64,000 nt of DNA, from assembly GCA_038323835.1 (NCBI GenBank), contig JBBQHI010000009.1, positions 1-64,000 on the forward strand. The letters are read 5' to 3'. Source of the DNA: JACVRW01 sp038323835. GTDB lineage: Bacteria > Actinomycetota > Thermoleophilia > Solirubrobacterales > Thermoleophilaceae. The notes beneath the pieces are model-generated. The model did not search any database and was not told the origin of the DNA. It saw nothing but the letters and a program-made list of their open reading frames with translations. Below, one piece after another: positions 16,003-24,198 of this stretch. The translations under genes and the position numbers were made by a program. Numbering within the stretch: position 1 is the stretch's first letter; each line of letters begins with the position of its first letter.

Positions 16003-17880
16003 TCAGAGGGCTTCGGACCCGCCGGCCACCAGGCCCCGCTCGGCCGACAGCTCGGCCACCGCACCGGCCAGGCCGGCGGTGTCGCCGCTGTAGACCAGCT
16101 CCTCGATGCGGGCGAAGGCCGTCTCCACCCACTCGGGGTCCATCGCGGGGCTCACGGCGCACACGATCTTCTCCGCCGGGGTGGGCTGGGGGCGCTCCCC
16201 GGGGTTGAACAGCTCCTCGTGGATCTTCTCGCCCGGGCGCCGGCCCACCATCTCGATGCCGATGTCCACGTCCGGCTCGAGCCCGGCCAGCCGGATCATG
16301 TTGCGGGCCAGGTCCACGATCTTCACAGGGTCGCCCATCTCGAGCACGTAGATCTGCCCGCCGACGGCGAGGTCCCCGGAGCGGATGATGAGCTGCACAG
16401 CCTCCGGGATGGTCATGAAGTAGCGGCTCATCTTGCCGTCCGTAACCGTGACCGGCCCGCCCTGGGCGATCTGGCGCCGGAAGATGGGCACGACCGATCC
16501 CGAGGAGCCCAGGACGTTGCCGAAGCGCACCGCCGAGTAGCGCGTGCCCCGGTAACGGTTCTGCGCCGCCTCCACGGCCCACTCGGCCAGTGCCTTGGAC
16601 GCTCCCATCACCGTGGCGGGGCTCACCGCCTTGTCCGTGGACACGAGCACGAAGCGCTCCACGCCCGCCTCGCCGGCGGCCGCGGCCACGATGCGAGTGG
16701 CCACCGCGTTGTTGCGCACGGCCTCCACCGGGTTCTCCTCCATCAGCAGCACGTGCTTGTAGGCGGCGGCGTGGAAGACCACCGACGGCTTCTGCTCGTC
16801 GAACACCTCGCGCATGCGGGTGGCGTCCTTGCAGTCGGCCAGCACGGCGGTGAGGCGGCCGAAGTGGCGTTCCTCCTCGAGCTCGCGGCGAATCTCGAAC
16901 AACGCGTTCTCGGAGTTCTCGAGCAGCACGAGGCGACTGGGCCCGACGCGCGCGATCTGCCGCGACAGCTCGGCCCCGATCGATCCGCCCGCGCCGGTGA
17001 CGAGCACCACGCGGCCGCTCAGGTAGGCGCCCACCCGGTCGATCTCCACGCGCACCGGCTCGCGCCCGAGCACGTCCTCGACGCGTACCTCGCGCACCTG
17101 GCGCATGAGGTTCACGCCGCCGGAGAGGAGCTCGAAGGTGGTGGGGAGCGTCCGCACGGGGATGCTCCGCTCGCGGCACGCCGTGACCACGGCCTGGCGC
17201 ATCGTGCCAGGCGCCGAGGGGATGGCGATGATCACCTCGTCCGGCTTCACGTCGTCGAGCACGCGAGGAAGGTCGGTGGTGGTGCCGAGCACCTTGTGGC
17301 CGGCCACGCGCATGCCCTGCTTGCGGGGATCGTCGTCGAGGAATCCCACGGCGGCCGAGCGCAGGCCGGGGTTGCGGCGCAGCTCGAACGCCACCTGCTG
17401 CCCGCCGTTGCCCGCGCCCACGATCAGAACCTCGCGCGCGGCCCGTTCGAATATCGGGCCCCGGAGAGGGCGCTCCACCAGCCCGCGCCACACGAAGCGG
17501 GAGCCGGTGATGAAGGCCAGCGTGAGCAGGAAGTCGAGCGCGATCACCCCGCGCGGCGGGTCCGCACGCGCCAGGGAGAGGAGGAAGAGGGCGGCGATCA
17601 GCACCACGGTGGCCACCACGACCGCCTTGACGATCGCCTCGACGTCCTTCTGGTCCACGAAGCGCCAGAGCTTCGTGTAGAGGCCGAAGAGCGCGAAGAC
17701 CACGACCTTCATGACCACCACGAAGACGATCGTGTTCTCGAAAAGATCCTGGTAGCGGTGCGGGATCCCCTGGTCGAAGCGCAGGACGAAGGAGAGGTAG
17801 TAGGCCAGCGCGATCAGGCCCACGTCCACCCCGACCTGCCCGACGCGCCGGATGTTGACGGAGGAGCGGATGGTTCTCAT
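16003..17880 (-). CDS. CapD/FlaA1-family nucleotide-sugar 4,6-dehydratase with N-terminal membrane domain
   Basis: A 625-residue protein. Four hydrophobic helices (about residues 14-110) precede a first Rossmann-like region (VLIVGAGNGGQQVAFEL, about 150) and a second, catalytic SDR domain (GAGGSIGAELSRQ near residue 285). The SDR domain contains the active-site stretch VSTDKAVSPATVMGASK and RFGNVLGSSGSV. This is the PglF/WbpM/CapD architecture, which makes UDP-4-keto-6-deoxy sugars at the inner membrane for polysaccharide or glycoprotein synthesis. It overlaps the upstream DUF354 gene by ATGA, so the pair is co-transcribed. The full length matches the large members of the family. Confidence 0.9.
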   Translation of the reverse strand: MRTIRSSVNIRRVGQVGVDVGLIALAYYLSFVLRFDQGIPHRYQDLFENTIVFVVVMKVVVFALFGLYTKLWRFVDQKDVEAIVKAVVVATVVLIAALFLLSLARADPPRGVIALDFLLTLAFITGSRFVWRGLVERPLRGPIFERAAREVLIVGAGNGGQQVAFELRRNPGLRSAAVGFLDDDPRKQGMRVAGHKVLGTTTDLPRVLDDVKPDEVIIAIPSAPGTMRQAVVTACRERSIPVRTLPTTFELLSGGVNLMRQVREVRVEDVLGREPVRVEIDRVGAYLSGRVVLVTGAGGSIGAELSRQIARVGPSRLVLLENSENALFEIRRELEEERHFGRLTAVLADCKDATRMREVFDEQKPSVVFHAAAYKHVLLMEENPVEAVRNNAVATRIVAAAAGEAGVERFVLVSTDKAVSPATVMGASKALAEWAVEAAQNRYRGTRYSAVRFGNVLGSSGSVVPIFRRQIAQGGPVTVTDGKMSRYFMTIPEAVQLIIRSGDLAVGGQIYVLEMGDPVKIVDLARNMIRLAGLEPDVDIGIEMVGRRPGEKIHEELFNPGERPQPTPAEKIVCAVSPAMDPEWVETAFARIEELVYSGDTAGLAGAVAELSAERGLVAGGSEAL

Positions 17881-18914
17881 GAGGTTCGGGTTGCCGACAG
17901 CAGAAGTGTGACGAGTTCGCGCGGGTCCCGCCGCTCGCGCAACGCGGCCTGCCGTTCCCGTGGCCCCAGCTCGATTTCCGCAGCATCGGTCAGGCGCCTC
18001 AGGCGGCCGTCCGCTATCAGATGCTCGTCCACGGCGCCGATGCGCCCCTCGAACGTCGTGTATACGGGTGTGCCGAGAGCTACGGCCTCGCGGTTCATCG
18101 TTCCGCCGGCCGAGATCACGAGGTCGGCGTAGGCCACGAGGCTCTGCGCGTCCACCGCCTGCTCGGGCACGACGAAGCCCTCGGCGGCGGCCAGCTCCCG
18201 CCTCTGCTCGGGGGTGCGCGGCAGCACCACGGTCTGGGTGCCCTCCTCGCGCAGACGGTCGAGCACGCGCGCGAAGAGGGGGTTCTCGAAGCGGTGGTAG
18301 AGCGACACGTCAGGCGGGGTGCGCACCACCACGAGCGGCCGGTCGCGGTCCAGCGAGAGCTCCCGCAGCACGGCCTCGTCCGGCTCGAAGTCGGCCAGGT
18401 AGTACTCCTCCTTCAGACCCGGATAGCGGCGCAGCTTGTTGCGGGCGCCGTAGCGGTACAGCCGCTCGGGCGGGATCGCGTCGGGCACCACCACGGCACG
18501 GGCCAGGCGGCAGTTCACATTGTGCTGGGCCACGGCGAACTCGTAGTCGAAGGCGGTGGCAGTGGGGATGCGGAGGAGCCGGGAGGCCACGGTCACGTCA
18601 TTGGAGCCGTGGCCCATCGACACGTCAAAGCGCCGGCCGCGCGCCCAGCGGGTGAGGGCGAGGCTCCGCGAGACGAGCCCCGCGGCCTTTCCTCCGCGGG
18701 CGCCGCCGCGGTGGTGACCGATGGCGGTGTGCTCGATCCCGAAGCGGTCGCACAGCTCGAGCGTCTGCGCGAAGTCGCGCGCGGTGACCTCCACCTCGTG
18801 CCCGTCGCCCCGCATCGCGCCGATCAGGGGACGCATGACGAGGACGTGGGGGCTGTTGGTCAGATCAACCCAGACACGCACGGGCGCGGGGGTCTCGAGT
18901 GGGGGGACGGCCAC
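17877..18914 (-). CDS. DUF354 family protein (GT-B-like fold)
   Basis: A 345-residue protein starting at GTG 18914. It contains the DUF354 signatures VDLTNSPHVLVMRPLI, GHGSNDVTVASRLL, and VYTTFEGRIGAVDEHLI near the end. The fold resembles UDP-GlcNAc 2-epimerases and GT-B transferases (AYADLVISAGGTMNREAVALG is a donor-site-like segment). Members are common in surface-glycan clusters, where they are presumed glycosyltransferases or epimerases. It is coupled to the CapD/FlaA1-like gene by ATGA. The exact reaction is unknown. Confidence 0.8.
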   Translation of the reverse strand: MAVPPLETPAPVRVWVDLTNSPHVLVMRPLIGAMRGDGHEVEVTARDFAQTLELCDRFGIEHTAIGHHRGGARGGKAAGLVSRSLALTRWARGRRFDVSMGHGSNDVTVASRLLRIPTATAFDYEFAVAQHNVNCRLARAVVVPDAIPPERLYRYGARNKLRRYPGLKEEYYLADFEPDEAVLRELSLDRDRPLVVVRTPPDVSLYHRFENPLFARVLDRLREEGTQTVVLPRTPEQRRELAAAEGFVVPEQAVDAQSLVAYADLVISAGGTMNREAVALGTPVYTTFEGRIGAVDEHLIADGRLRRLTDAAEIELGPRERQAALRERRDPRELVTLLLSATRTS

Positions 18915-18925
18915 CGGGCTCCAGC

Positions 18926-18932
18926 TACCCTA
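18926..18932. promoter_or_regulatory. Bidirectional -10-like heptamer TACCCTA
   Basis: In the 28-bp gap between divergent starts at 18914 and 18943, TACCCT (18926-18931) lies 11 nt before the plus-strand ATG. The complementary TAGGGT (18932-18927) lies 12 nt before the minus-strand GTG. One motif could serve as -10 in both directions and give near-leaderless mRNAs. Confidence 0.45.
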
Positions 18933-18942
18933 GTGCGCTCTC

Positions 18943-19590
18943 ATGCCGCTGATCGCGTCGATCACGGACCCCATCGTCAACGTCGCAGTGGACGTCGTGG
19001 ACGCGATGGGGCTCCCCGGAGTCTTCCTGCTGATGGTGGCGGAGAGCGCCTGCATACCCGTGCCGAGCGAGGCCACCATGCTGTTCGCCGGCTTCAACGT
19101 GTCGAGCGGAGACTTCAGCCTCGGAGCGGCGGTGGCCGTGGGAACGCTGGGCAACCTGGTCGGATCCTGGATCGCCTACTGGGTGGGCTACGCGGGGCGC
19201 GTAGACATCCTGGAGAAGCACGGCAGGAAGCTCCACATCAAGCCGAGCCACCTGGCCTGGGCCGACCGCTGGTTCGAGCGCCACGGCGACGCGACGGTGT
19301 TCTTCACCCGCATGCTGCCGATCATCCGTACCTTCATCTCCCTTCCCGCCGGGGTGGCGCGGATGCCCTTCTGGCGCTTCACCCTGCTCACACTGGCCGG
19401 CTGCCTGCCCTGGGTGCTGCTGCTCACCTTCATCGGCAAGCAGGCCGGCGACAACTGGGACGGCTGGAAGGACAAGCTCCATTACGTGGACTACGTGGTG
19501 ATCCTCTCCATCGTCGCGGGGATCGGGTACCTGGTCATCCGGGCCCGCCGCCGGCGGGGCGCCGGCCCGGCGGCCACCGAGACGACCTGA
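18943..19590 (+). CDS. DedA family membrane protein
   Basis: A 215-residue protein of the DedA/VTT (SNARE-associated) family, implicated in flipping undecaprenyl phosphate and phospholipids across the membrane. Visible family motifs are the re-entrant segment with ESACIPVPSEATMLFAG (about residues 27-43), GNLVGSWIAYWVGYAGR, and FFTRMLPIIRTFISLPAGVARMPFWRF. Several hydrophobic helices follow and the tail is basic. It is followed by uppP with a CTGA overlap, which fits a joint role in recycling the undecaprenyl carrier. The start at ATG 18943 has no Shine-Dalgarno. Confidence 0.88.
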   Translation: MPLIASITDPIVNVAVDVVDAMGLPGVFLLMVAESACIPVPSEATMLFAGFNVSSGDFSLGAAVAVGTLGNLVGSWIAYWVGYAGRVDILEKHGRKLHIKPSHLAWADRWFERHGDATVFFTRMLPIIRTFISLPAGVARMPFWRFTLLTLAGCLPWVLLLTFIGKQAGDNWDGWKDKLHYVDYVVILSIVAGIGYLVIRARRRRGAGPAATETT

Positions 19591-20366
19591 GCAGCCGGCC
19601 GCCCCTTCGCGAGGCCGTGGCCCTCGGGCTGCTGCAGGGAGCCACGGAGCTGGTGCCGGTGTCCAGCTCGGCGCATCTGTGCGTGGTTCCGCGCCTGCTC
19701 GGCTTCGCCTATCCGCGGCTCGGGCACGCGGAGCGCAAGAGCTTCGAGGTGGCCCTGCACGCCGGGTCGGCACCGGTGATGGCCGCGGCGGCGCTTCGGG
19801 CGGGGCCGCTGCCCCCACCCGAGGGCCTGGCGCTCACCGTGCTTCCCGCCGCGCTGGCCGGGCTCGCGTTCGAGCGGCCGATCGAGCGCCGGCTGGGCGG
19901 TCCGCTGGCAGTGGGGCTGGCCCAGCTCGCGGCGGGCGCGGCCCTGGTGGCCGCCGACCGTCGCGGCGGCGCGCGCGACGTGCCGGACCGGGGAGACCAC
20001 CTCGCGGTGGGCGTGGCCCAGGCCGCAGCGTTGATCCCGGGGGTGTCCCGCGCCGGAGCGGCGCTCACGGCGGCGCGCTGGCGCGGACTCTCGCACCCGG
20101 CGGCGCTCACGCTCGCGCTCCAGGCCGCTCTGCCGGTCACCGCCGGGGCCGTGGCCCTGAAGGGGACCCGCATGGCGCGGGAGGGCGTCCCCGAGGGAGT
20201 CGCGCCGGCGATGGTGGCGGGCGCGCTGGCCTCGCTGGGATCCGCGGCGCTGGCCCAGAGGACGCTCCGCCGGGTCCGGAACACGCGCTCCTATGCGCCG
20301 TTGGCGGGCTACCGGATGGGCTTCGGCGCCGTGGCCGTGGCCGCCGCCTGGACGAACCGACGATGA
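19587..20366 (+). CDS. uppP: Undecaprenyl-diphosphate phosphatase
   Basis: BacA/UppP removes a phosphate from undecaprenyl diphosphate to regenerate the lipid carrier for cell-wall and surface glycans. The two family signatures are present: LLQGATELVPVSSSAH near the start and PGVSRAGAAL in the middle, with several hydrophobic helices. No ATG is available. CTG 19587 (CTGA overlap with the DedA stop) gives 259 residues and the usual lead of about ten residues before the first signature; GTG 19617 would begin only two residues before LGLLQG. The CTG start is therefore preferred. The sequence is divergent and slightly shorter than the E. coli protein (273). Confidence 0.85.
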   Translation: MSSRPPLREAVALGLLQGATELVPVSSSAHLCVVPRLLGFAYPRLGHAERKSFEVALHAGSAPVMAAAALRAGPLPPPEGLALTVLPAALAGLAFERPIERRLGGPLAVGLAQLAAGAALVAADRRGGARDVPDRGDHLAVGVAQAAALIPGVSRAGAALTAARWRGLSHPAALTLALQAALPVTAGAVALKGTRMAREGVPEGVAPAMVAGALASLGSAALAQRTLRRVRNTRSYAPLAGYRMGFGAVAVAAAWTNRR

Positions 20367-20440
20367 AAGATCCCTGGTGCTGGGCCGTTTTCCTCCCTAC
20401 AGTGAGGTGAGGCGGGGCTAGGCACGAACGCTCGCACCCC

Positions 20441-22201
20441 TTGTCCTCCGGCATCCTCCCCACACCCTCCCAGAGCCGTGAGCCCAACGGCTGGACCGAG
20501 CGCGCGTCCGCGCGCTTGGTCGAAGACATCCGCGCCCTGCTGCGCGTGGACGGCGTGGCGTTCGTGACGGTGGACGATGAACAGGGTCAGATGACGCGTG
20601 CCGCCGGGTGGTTCGCCATCCCGGAGCTGGACGAGGCTCTTCAGCCCGCCGGCACCCGGACCCTCGGCCACGGCCGGCCCGGCCTGGTGGAGGCCGCACT
20701 GGGCCGCGGGCGCCCGCTCCTCCTGCCGCGCGTCGAGGCCTGGGAGGCCGCGCCGGACCTGCTGGCCGACCTGATGGACACGCTCGGCGAGGGCCGGGCG
20801 GGCGAGGTCTGGCGCTCGTTCCGGGCCGCCTCCGTGATCGCCTGGCGCATGCGCACGGCGATCGGGCGACCGCTCGGCGTGATCCTGCTGGCGTCGCTCG
20901 ACCCGTCGGCGCCGCTCGGCGCCGACGACCTGCGAAGCGTGGAGGTGGTCACCGACCTCACCGCGATGGCCATGGAGGGAGCGTCCCTGCTCGAGACGGA
21001 GGCCCGCCGCGCGCGGGACGAGCTCCGCCTGAAGCGCGCCGCCGAGGCGGTGTCGGGCTCGCTCGAGGCGGAGGAGGTGCACCGCCGGGTGGTGGACCAC
21101 GCGGCCAGCGTGACCGGAGGCAGCAAGGCGCTCCTCACCCGCCTGGACTCCCGGGCCCGGGAGCTGCGCGCGGTCGCGAGCGTGGACTTCTCGCTCGGCG
21201 AGGAGGGCGGACGATTGTCGCTCGACGGCGGCGCCGTCGGCCAGGTGGCTCGCACCCGCAGTGCCGTGCTCCTGCGGCGCGCCGATGCCGAGGTCCAGGA
21301 CGACCGCATGATGCGCGCCGAGGGCATCGGCTGCTTCATGCACGCTCCGCTGGAGCTCGGCCCCCGCCTCTACGGGGTCCTGAGCGTGGCCCACGAGGAT
21401 CCGGACCGCTTCGGCAACGAGGACCTCGAGCTGCTCGTGCAGCTGGCCCGCTCCTCCACCGCGGCCATCGCCAACGCCATCGACTTCGAGCGCGAGCGGC
21501 GCATAGCCCGCGCGCTTACCCTCGGCTTCGTGCCCGAGTCCCTGCCCGAGCTGCCCGGCTACGAGACCGGGCTGCTCTACTCGCCCGCCGCGGGCGAGCC
21601 CACGGGCGGCGACATCTACGGGATCTGGCGGCTCCCGGACGGGGACGTGGCCCTGCTGGTGGGCGATGTGGCCGGGAAGGGCGTAGAGACCGCCGCGCTC
21701 AGCGCGATGGTCCGCTTCTTCGTGGAGGCGCGCAGCTGGGACGAGACCTCCCCCGCCACGGTGCTGGCGCAGACGAACTCGATGCTGGGCGGCCGGCTGC
21801 CCGCCGACAGCTTCGTGACCGCCTTCATGGGCGTCCTCTCCGAGGGTTCGCTGCGCTACGCCAACGCCGGGCACCTCCCGCCGCTGCTGGTGGCCGACGG
21901 GGAGGCCCGCAGCCTGGACGGCACGGCGCTGCCGCTCGGAGTGGCGGGGAACACCCGCTACGAGGAGGCCGAGCTGGCGCTCCCCCAGGGTGAGCTCCTG
22001 TTCGCGTATACCGACGGGCTGATCGAGGCCCGCCGCGCGGGCGAGCTGTTCGGCCACGATCGCCTGGCCCGGCTGGTGGCGGACACGGCGCGCGGGCACG
22101 CCCCGGCCGATCTGGTCCAGGCCGTGCACGCCGAGATCGCAGGCTGGGCCGGCGGCCTGACCGACGACGCCGTGGCGCTCGCCCTCCAGCGTCGCCCCTA
22201 G
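20441..22201 (+). CDS. GAF-domain PP2C/SpoIIE serine phosphatase (RsbU/RsbP-like)
   Basis: A 586-residue soluble regulator. Two GAF-like regions are seen at about residues 25-175 and 200-345, followed by a SpoIIE/PP2C phosphatase domain at about 370-584. Metal-binding motifs GGDIYGIW and VGDVAGKGVETAAL, and the late TDGLIEAR, are intact. Such enzymes dephosphorylate anti-sigma-factor antagonists in stress or development pathways, with the GAF domains sensing a ligand. No anti-sigma or antagonist gene is adjacent. The start is TTG 20441; TTG 20518 and a later GTG are alternatives, so the N-terminus is uncertain. A TACAGT -10-like hexamer lies at 20398-20403. Confidence 0.85.
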   Translation: MSSGILPTPSQSREPNGWTERASARLVEDIRALLRVDGVAFVTVDDEQGQMTRAAGWFAIPELDEALQPAGTRTLGHGRPGLVEAALGRGRPLLLPRVEAWEAAPDLLADLMDTLGEGRAGEVWRSFRAASVIAWRMRTAIGRPLGVILLASLDPSAPLGADDLRSVEVVTDLTAMAMEGASLLETEARRARDELRLKRAAEAVSGSLEAEEVHRRVVDHAASVTGGSKALLTRLDSRARELRAVASVDFSLGEEGGRLSLDGGAVGQVARTRSAVLLRRADAEVQDDRMMRAEGIGCFMHAPLELGPRLYGVLSVAHEDPDRFGNEDLELLVQLARSSTAAIANAIDFERERRIARALTLGFVPESLPELPGYETGLLYSPAAGEPTGGDIYGIWRLPDGDVALLVGDVAGKGVETAALSAMVRFFVEARSWDETSPATVLAQTNSMLGGRLPADSFVTAFMGVLSEGSLRYANAGHLPPLLVADGEARSLDGTALPLGVAGNTRYEEAELALPQGELLFAYTDGLIEARRAGELFGHDRLARLVADTARGHAPADLVQAVHAEIAGWAGGLTDDAVALALQRRP

Positions 22202-22232
22202 CCCGCGCCACCCCGCCGTTACATCCGCTTGA

Positions 22233-23309
22233 ATGGCCCCGATGCCTGAGGGGGCCTACGCGCGCGCCGGCGTGGACCAGAGCCGCTCCGCGGATGCCGT
22301 GGGGGCACTGGTCGGCGCGCTGGCGCGGATCGACCTGGGGCGCGAGTCCCGCGTGGCCCTGCGCTCGGGGCACTACGCCAACGTCCTGCGGATCGACGAC
22401 AAGCAGGGACTCGCCCTGTCCTCGGATGGCGTGGGCACGAAGGTGATCCTGTGCGAGCAGCTTCGCCGGTTCGACACGGTGGGCATCGACCTGGTGGCGA
22501 TGAACGCGAACGACATCATCTGCGTGGGGGCCGAGCCGATCGCGCTGCTCGACTACGTGGCCGTGGAGACCGCTGACCCCGAGGCGCTGGGACAGATCGG
22601 GGAGGGCCTGCGGCGCGGGGCGGAGATGGCCGGCGTCGAGATCCCAGGCGGCGAGCTGGCCGTCCTGCCCGAGCTGATCCGCGGACACCCCTCCCCCCAC
22701 GGGTTCGACCTGGCCGGCTTCTGCGTGGGCCTCGTGGCCCTGGACGAGATCGTGACGGGGGCCGCCGTGGAGCCCGGAGACGCCGTGGTGGGCATCCCCT
22801 CGAGCGGCATCCACTCGAACGGCCTGACGCTGGCCCGCTCGGTGCTACCCGACCTGGACGAGCGCCCGCCGGAGCTGGGCGGCGCCAACGTCGGCGAGAC
22901 CCTGCTCGAGCCCACGGTGATCTACGTGCGCGCGGTGCGTGAGCTGCTGGCCTCGGCGATCGAGACCCGCGGCCTGGCCCACATCACCGGCGAGGGCTTC
23001 CTCAACCTGCTGCGCCTGGAGGCGGACGTGGGCTACCGGCTGGACTCGCTGCCGGAGCCGCCCCCGGTGTTCGGGCTGATAGCCGAGCGCGGACACGTGG
23101 CCGCGGCGGAGCTCTACGAGGTGTTCAACATGGGCGTGGGCTTCTGCTGCGTCGTGCCCGAGGCCTCAGGCCCGGAGGCCGTGGCGGTGCTCTCCCGGCA
23201 CCATCCCGGCGCCACCGTGATCGGCCACACCACCACCGATGCCGGGGTGGTGGAGCTTCCCGAGCAGGGGCTCGTGGGGCGCCGCGAAACCGGCCTCGTG
23301 CCTGCCTAG
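22233..23309 (+). CDS. purM: Phosphoribosylformylglycinamidine cyclo-ligase (AIR synthetase)
   Basis: A 358-residue PurM, which closes the imidazole ring of aminoimidazole ribotide using ATP in purine synthesis. Motifs include YARAGVD at the N-terminus, the ATP-site stretch SSDGVGTKVILCEQ, GIDLVAMNANDIICVGAEP, PSSGIHSNGLTLAR and HITGEGFLNLLRL. The last differs from the more common GGG-type loop by having GEG. ATG 22233 is used; ATG 22242 is equally possible and no Shine-Dalgarno helps. No other purine gene is adjacent. Its stop overlaps that of the convergent gene in a shared CTAG. Confidence 0.93.
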   Translation: MAPMPEGAYARAGVDQSRSADAVGALVGALARIDLGRESRVALRSGHYANVLRIDDKQGLALSSDGVGTKVILCEQLRRFDTVGIDLVAMNANDIICVGAEPIALLDYVAVETADPEALGQIGEGLRRGAEMAGVEIPGGELAVLPELIRGHPSPHGFDLAGFCVGLVALDEIVTGAAVEPGDAVVGIPSSGIHSNGLTLARSVLPDLDERPPELGGANVGETLLEPTVIYVRAVRELLASAIETRGLAHITGEGFLNLLRLEADVGYRLDSLPEPPPVFGLIAERGHVAAAELYEVFNMGVGFCCVVPEASGPEAVAVLSRHHPGATVIGHTTTDAGVVELPEQGLVGRRETGLVPA

Positions 23310-24181
23310 GATGGCTCCCACAGTGTTCCGGTGAGCACCCGGCCGGGCCGAACTCGGCCCTCGGCGGCAAGACGCCAGAGCTCCGCCGAGGCCGACTGCT
23401 CGGACAGATCGCACACCGCCTCGACCTCCACCGTGGCCATACGCCCGAAGCGCCGCAGAGCGGTGAGCGGATCCGGGCGTGGCTCGTCCACCGGCGTGGC
23501 CCCGGCGGCCAGGGCGGCCGCGCGCCACTCGTCGTGGGGCACATCGCCGAGCACCCAGGTCCGCTCGTCCGCCTCGCTCTCGAACCTGACGGCCGGGAAC
23601 ACGATGCGCTCGCCACCCTGCCCCTGCTTCACCCCACCACGCTCGCGGATCTCGTCCGGAGGCGATCGCGTGTCCTCCAGGTCCGCTCCAAATGCCTCCA
23701 CGATGGCGTTCGAGGCCACGTCGATCCGGAACCGCTTGACGTCCAGGCCCGCATCGCGGGCGGTGTCCACCAGCGCCTCCGTGGTGTCGAGCTTGCGGCG
23801 CAGGCACATCAGTCCCTCGCGCACCGCCCGGAGGTAGCGCTCCTCGGCCTCAGGTCCCTGCTCCCCCGCCGCCTTCACCGCCATGCAGGCGGGGAAGGTG
23901 CTCCTGATCGGGCCCTCCGACCACAGCCGCGGATCGATCGGCATGCGGCTTGTCGCCGCGCGGTCGAGCCAGTGGAGGAGAAGGGTCTCGTAGATCCGCC
24001 CCTCCTCGAGCCCGGCCTCGGCGTCCGAGTAGCCGGCCTCGTAGTCTCGTGCCAATCCGCCCATTACGTAGGTGAATTGCAGGTCTTTGCCGAACTCCAC
24101 CATCAGAGCACGGCGGCTCGGCTCGGCGGCCCAGGAGGCCGAGCAGGCGGGGTCGGTGTAGTAATGGACGCGAACAGGCAT
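23306..24181 (-). CDS. DsbA-like thioredoxin-fold protein lacking the second active-site cysteine
   Basis: A 291-residue protein whose N-terminus (VHYYTDPACSASWAAEP, residues 4-20) matches the DsbA/FrnE-like Thioredoxin_5 group. The active-site CxxC is CSAS here, so only one Cys remains. The middle helical region (YLRAVREGLMC, then the DAGLDVKRF segment) fits the inserted helical domain. The C-terminal 70 residues look like a winged-helix segment (ALRRFGRMATVEVEAVCDLSE), perhaps a fused regulatory domain. There is no signal peptide, so it is probably cytoplasmic. It may bind a partner, like Spx-adaptor YjbH relatives, rather than oxidise thiols. It is divergent from a kinase gene with 17 bp between starts. 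Confidence 0.65.
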   Translation of the reverse strand: MPVRVHYYTDPACSASWAAEPSRRALMVEFGKDLQFTYVMGGLARDYEAGYSDAEAGLEEGRIYETLLLHWLDRAATSRMPIDPRLWSEGPIRSTFPACMAVKAAGEQGPEAEERYLRAVREGLMCLRRKLDTTEALVDTARDAGLDVKRFRIDVASNAIVEAFGADLEDTRSPPDEIRERGGVKQGQGGERIVFPAVRFESEADERTWVLGDVPHDEWRAAALAAGATPVDEPRPDPLTALRRFGRMATVEVEAVCDLSEQSASAELWRLAAEGRVRPGRVLTGTLWEPS

Positions 24182-24191
24182 TGATAAGCGG

Positions 24192-24197
24192 AAACTA
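24192..24197 (-). promoter_or_regulatory. Putative -10 element TAGTTT for the DsbA-like gene
   Basis: TANNNT hexamer on the minus strand ending 10 nt before ATG 24181. It abuts the divergent ATG at 24199, so the minus-strand promoter must extend into the kinase coding region. Confidence 0.35.
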
Positions 24198-24198
24198 G

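Noticed and set aside
15682..18132. 816-codon open frame on the plus strand
   Set aside because: Antisense to the CapD/FlaA1 and LytR_C genes; His- and Asp-rich shadow with no domain.
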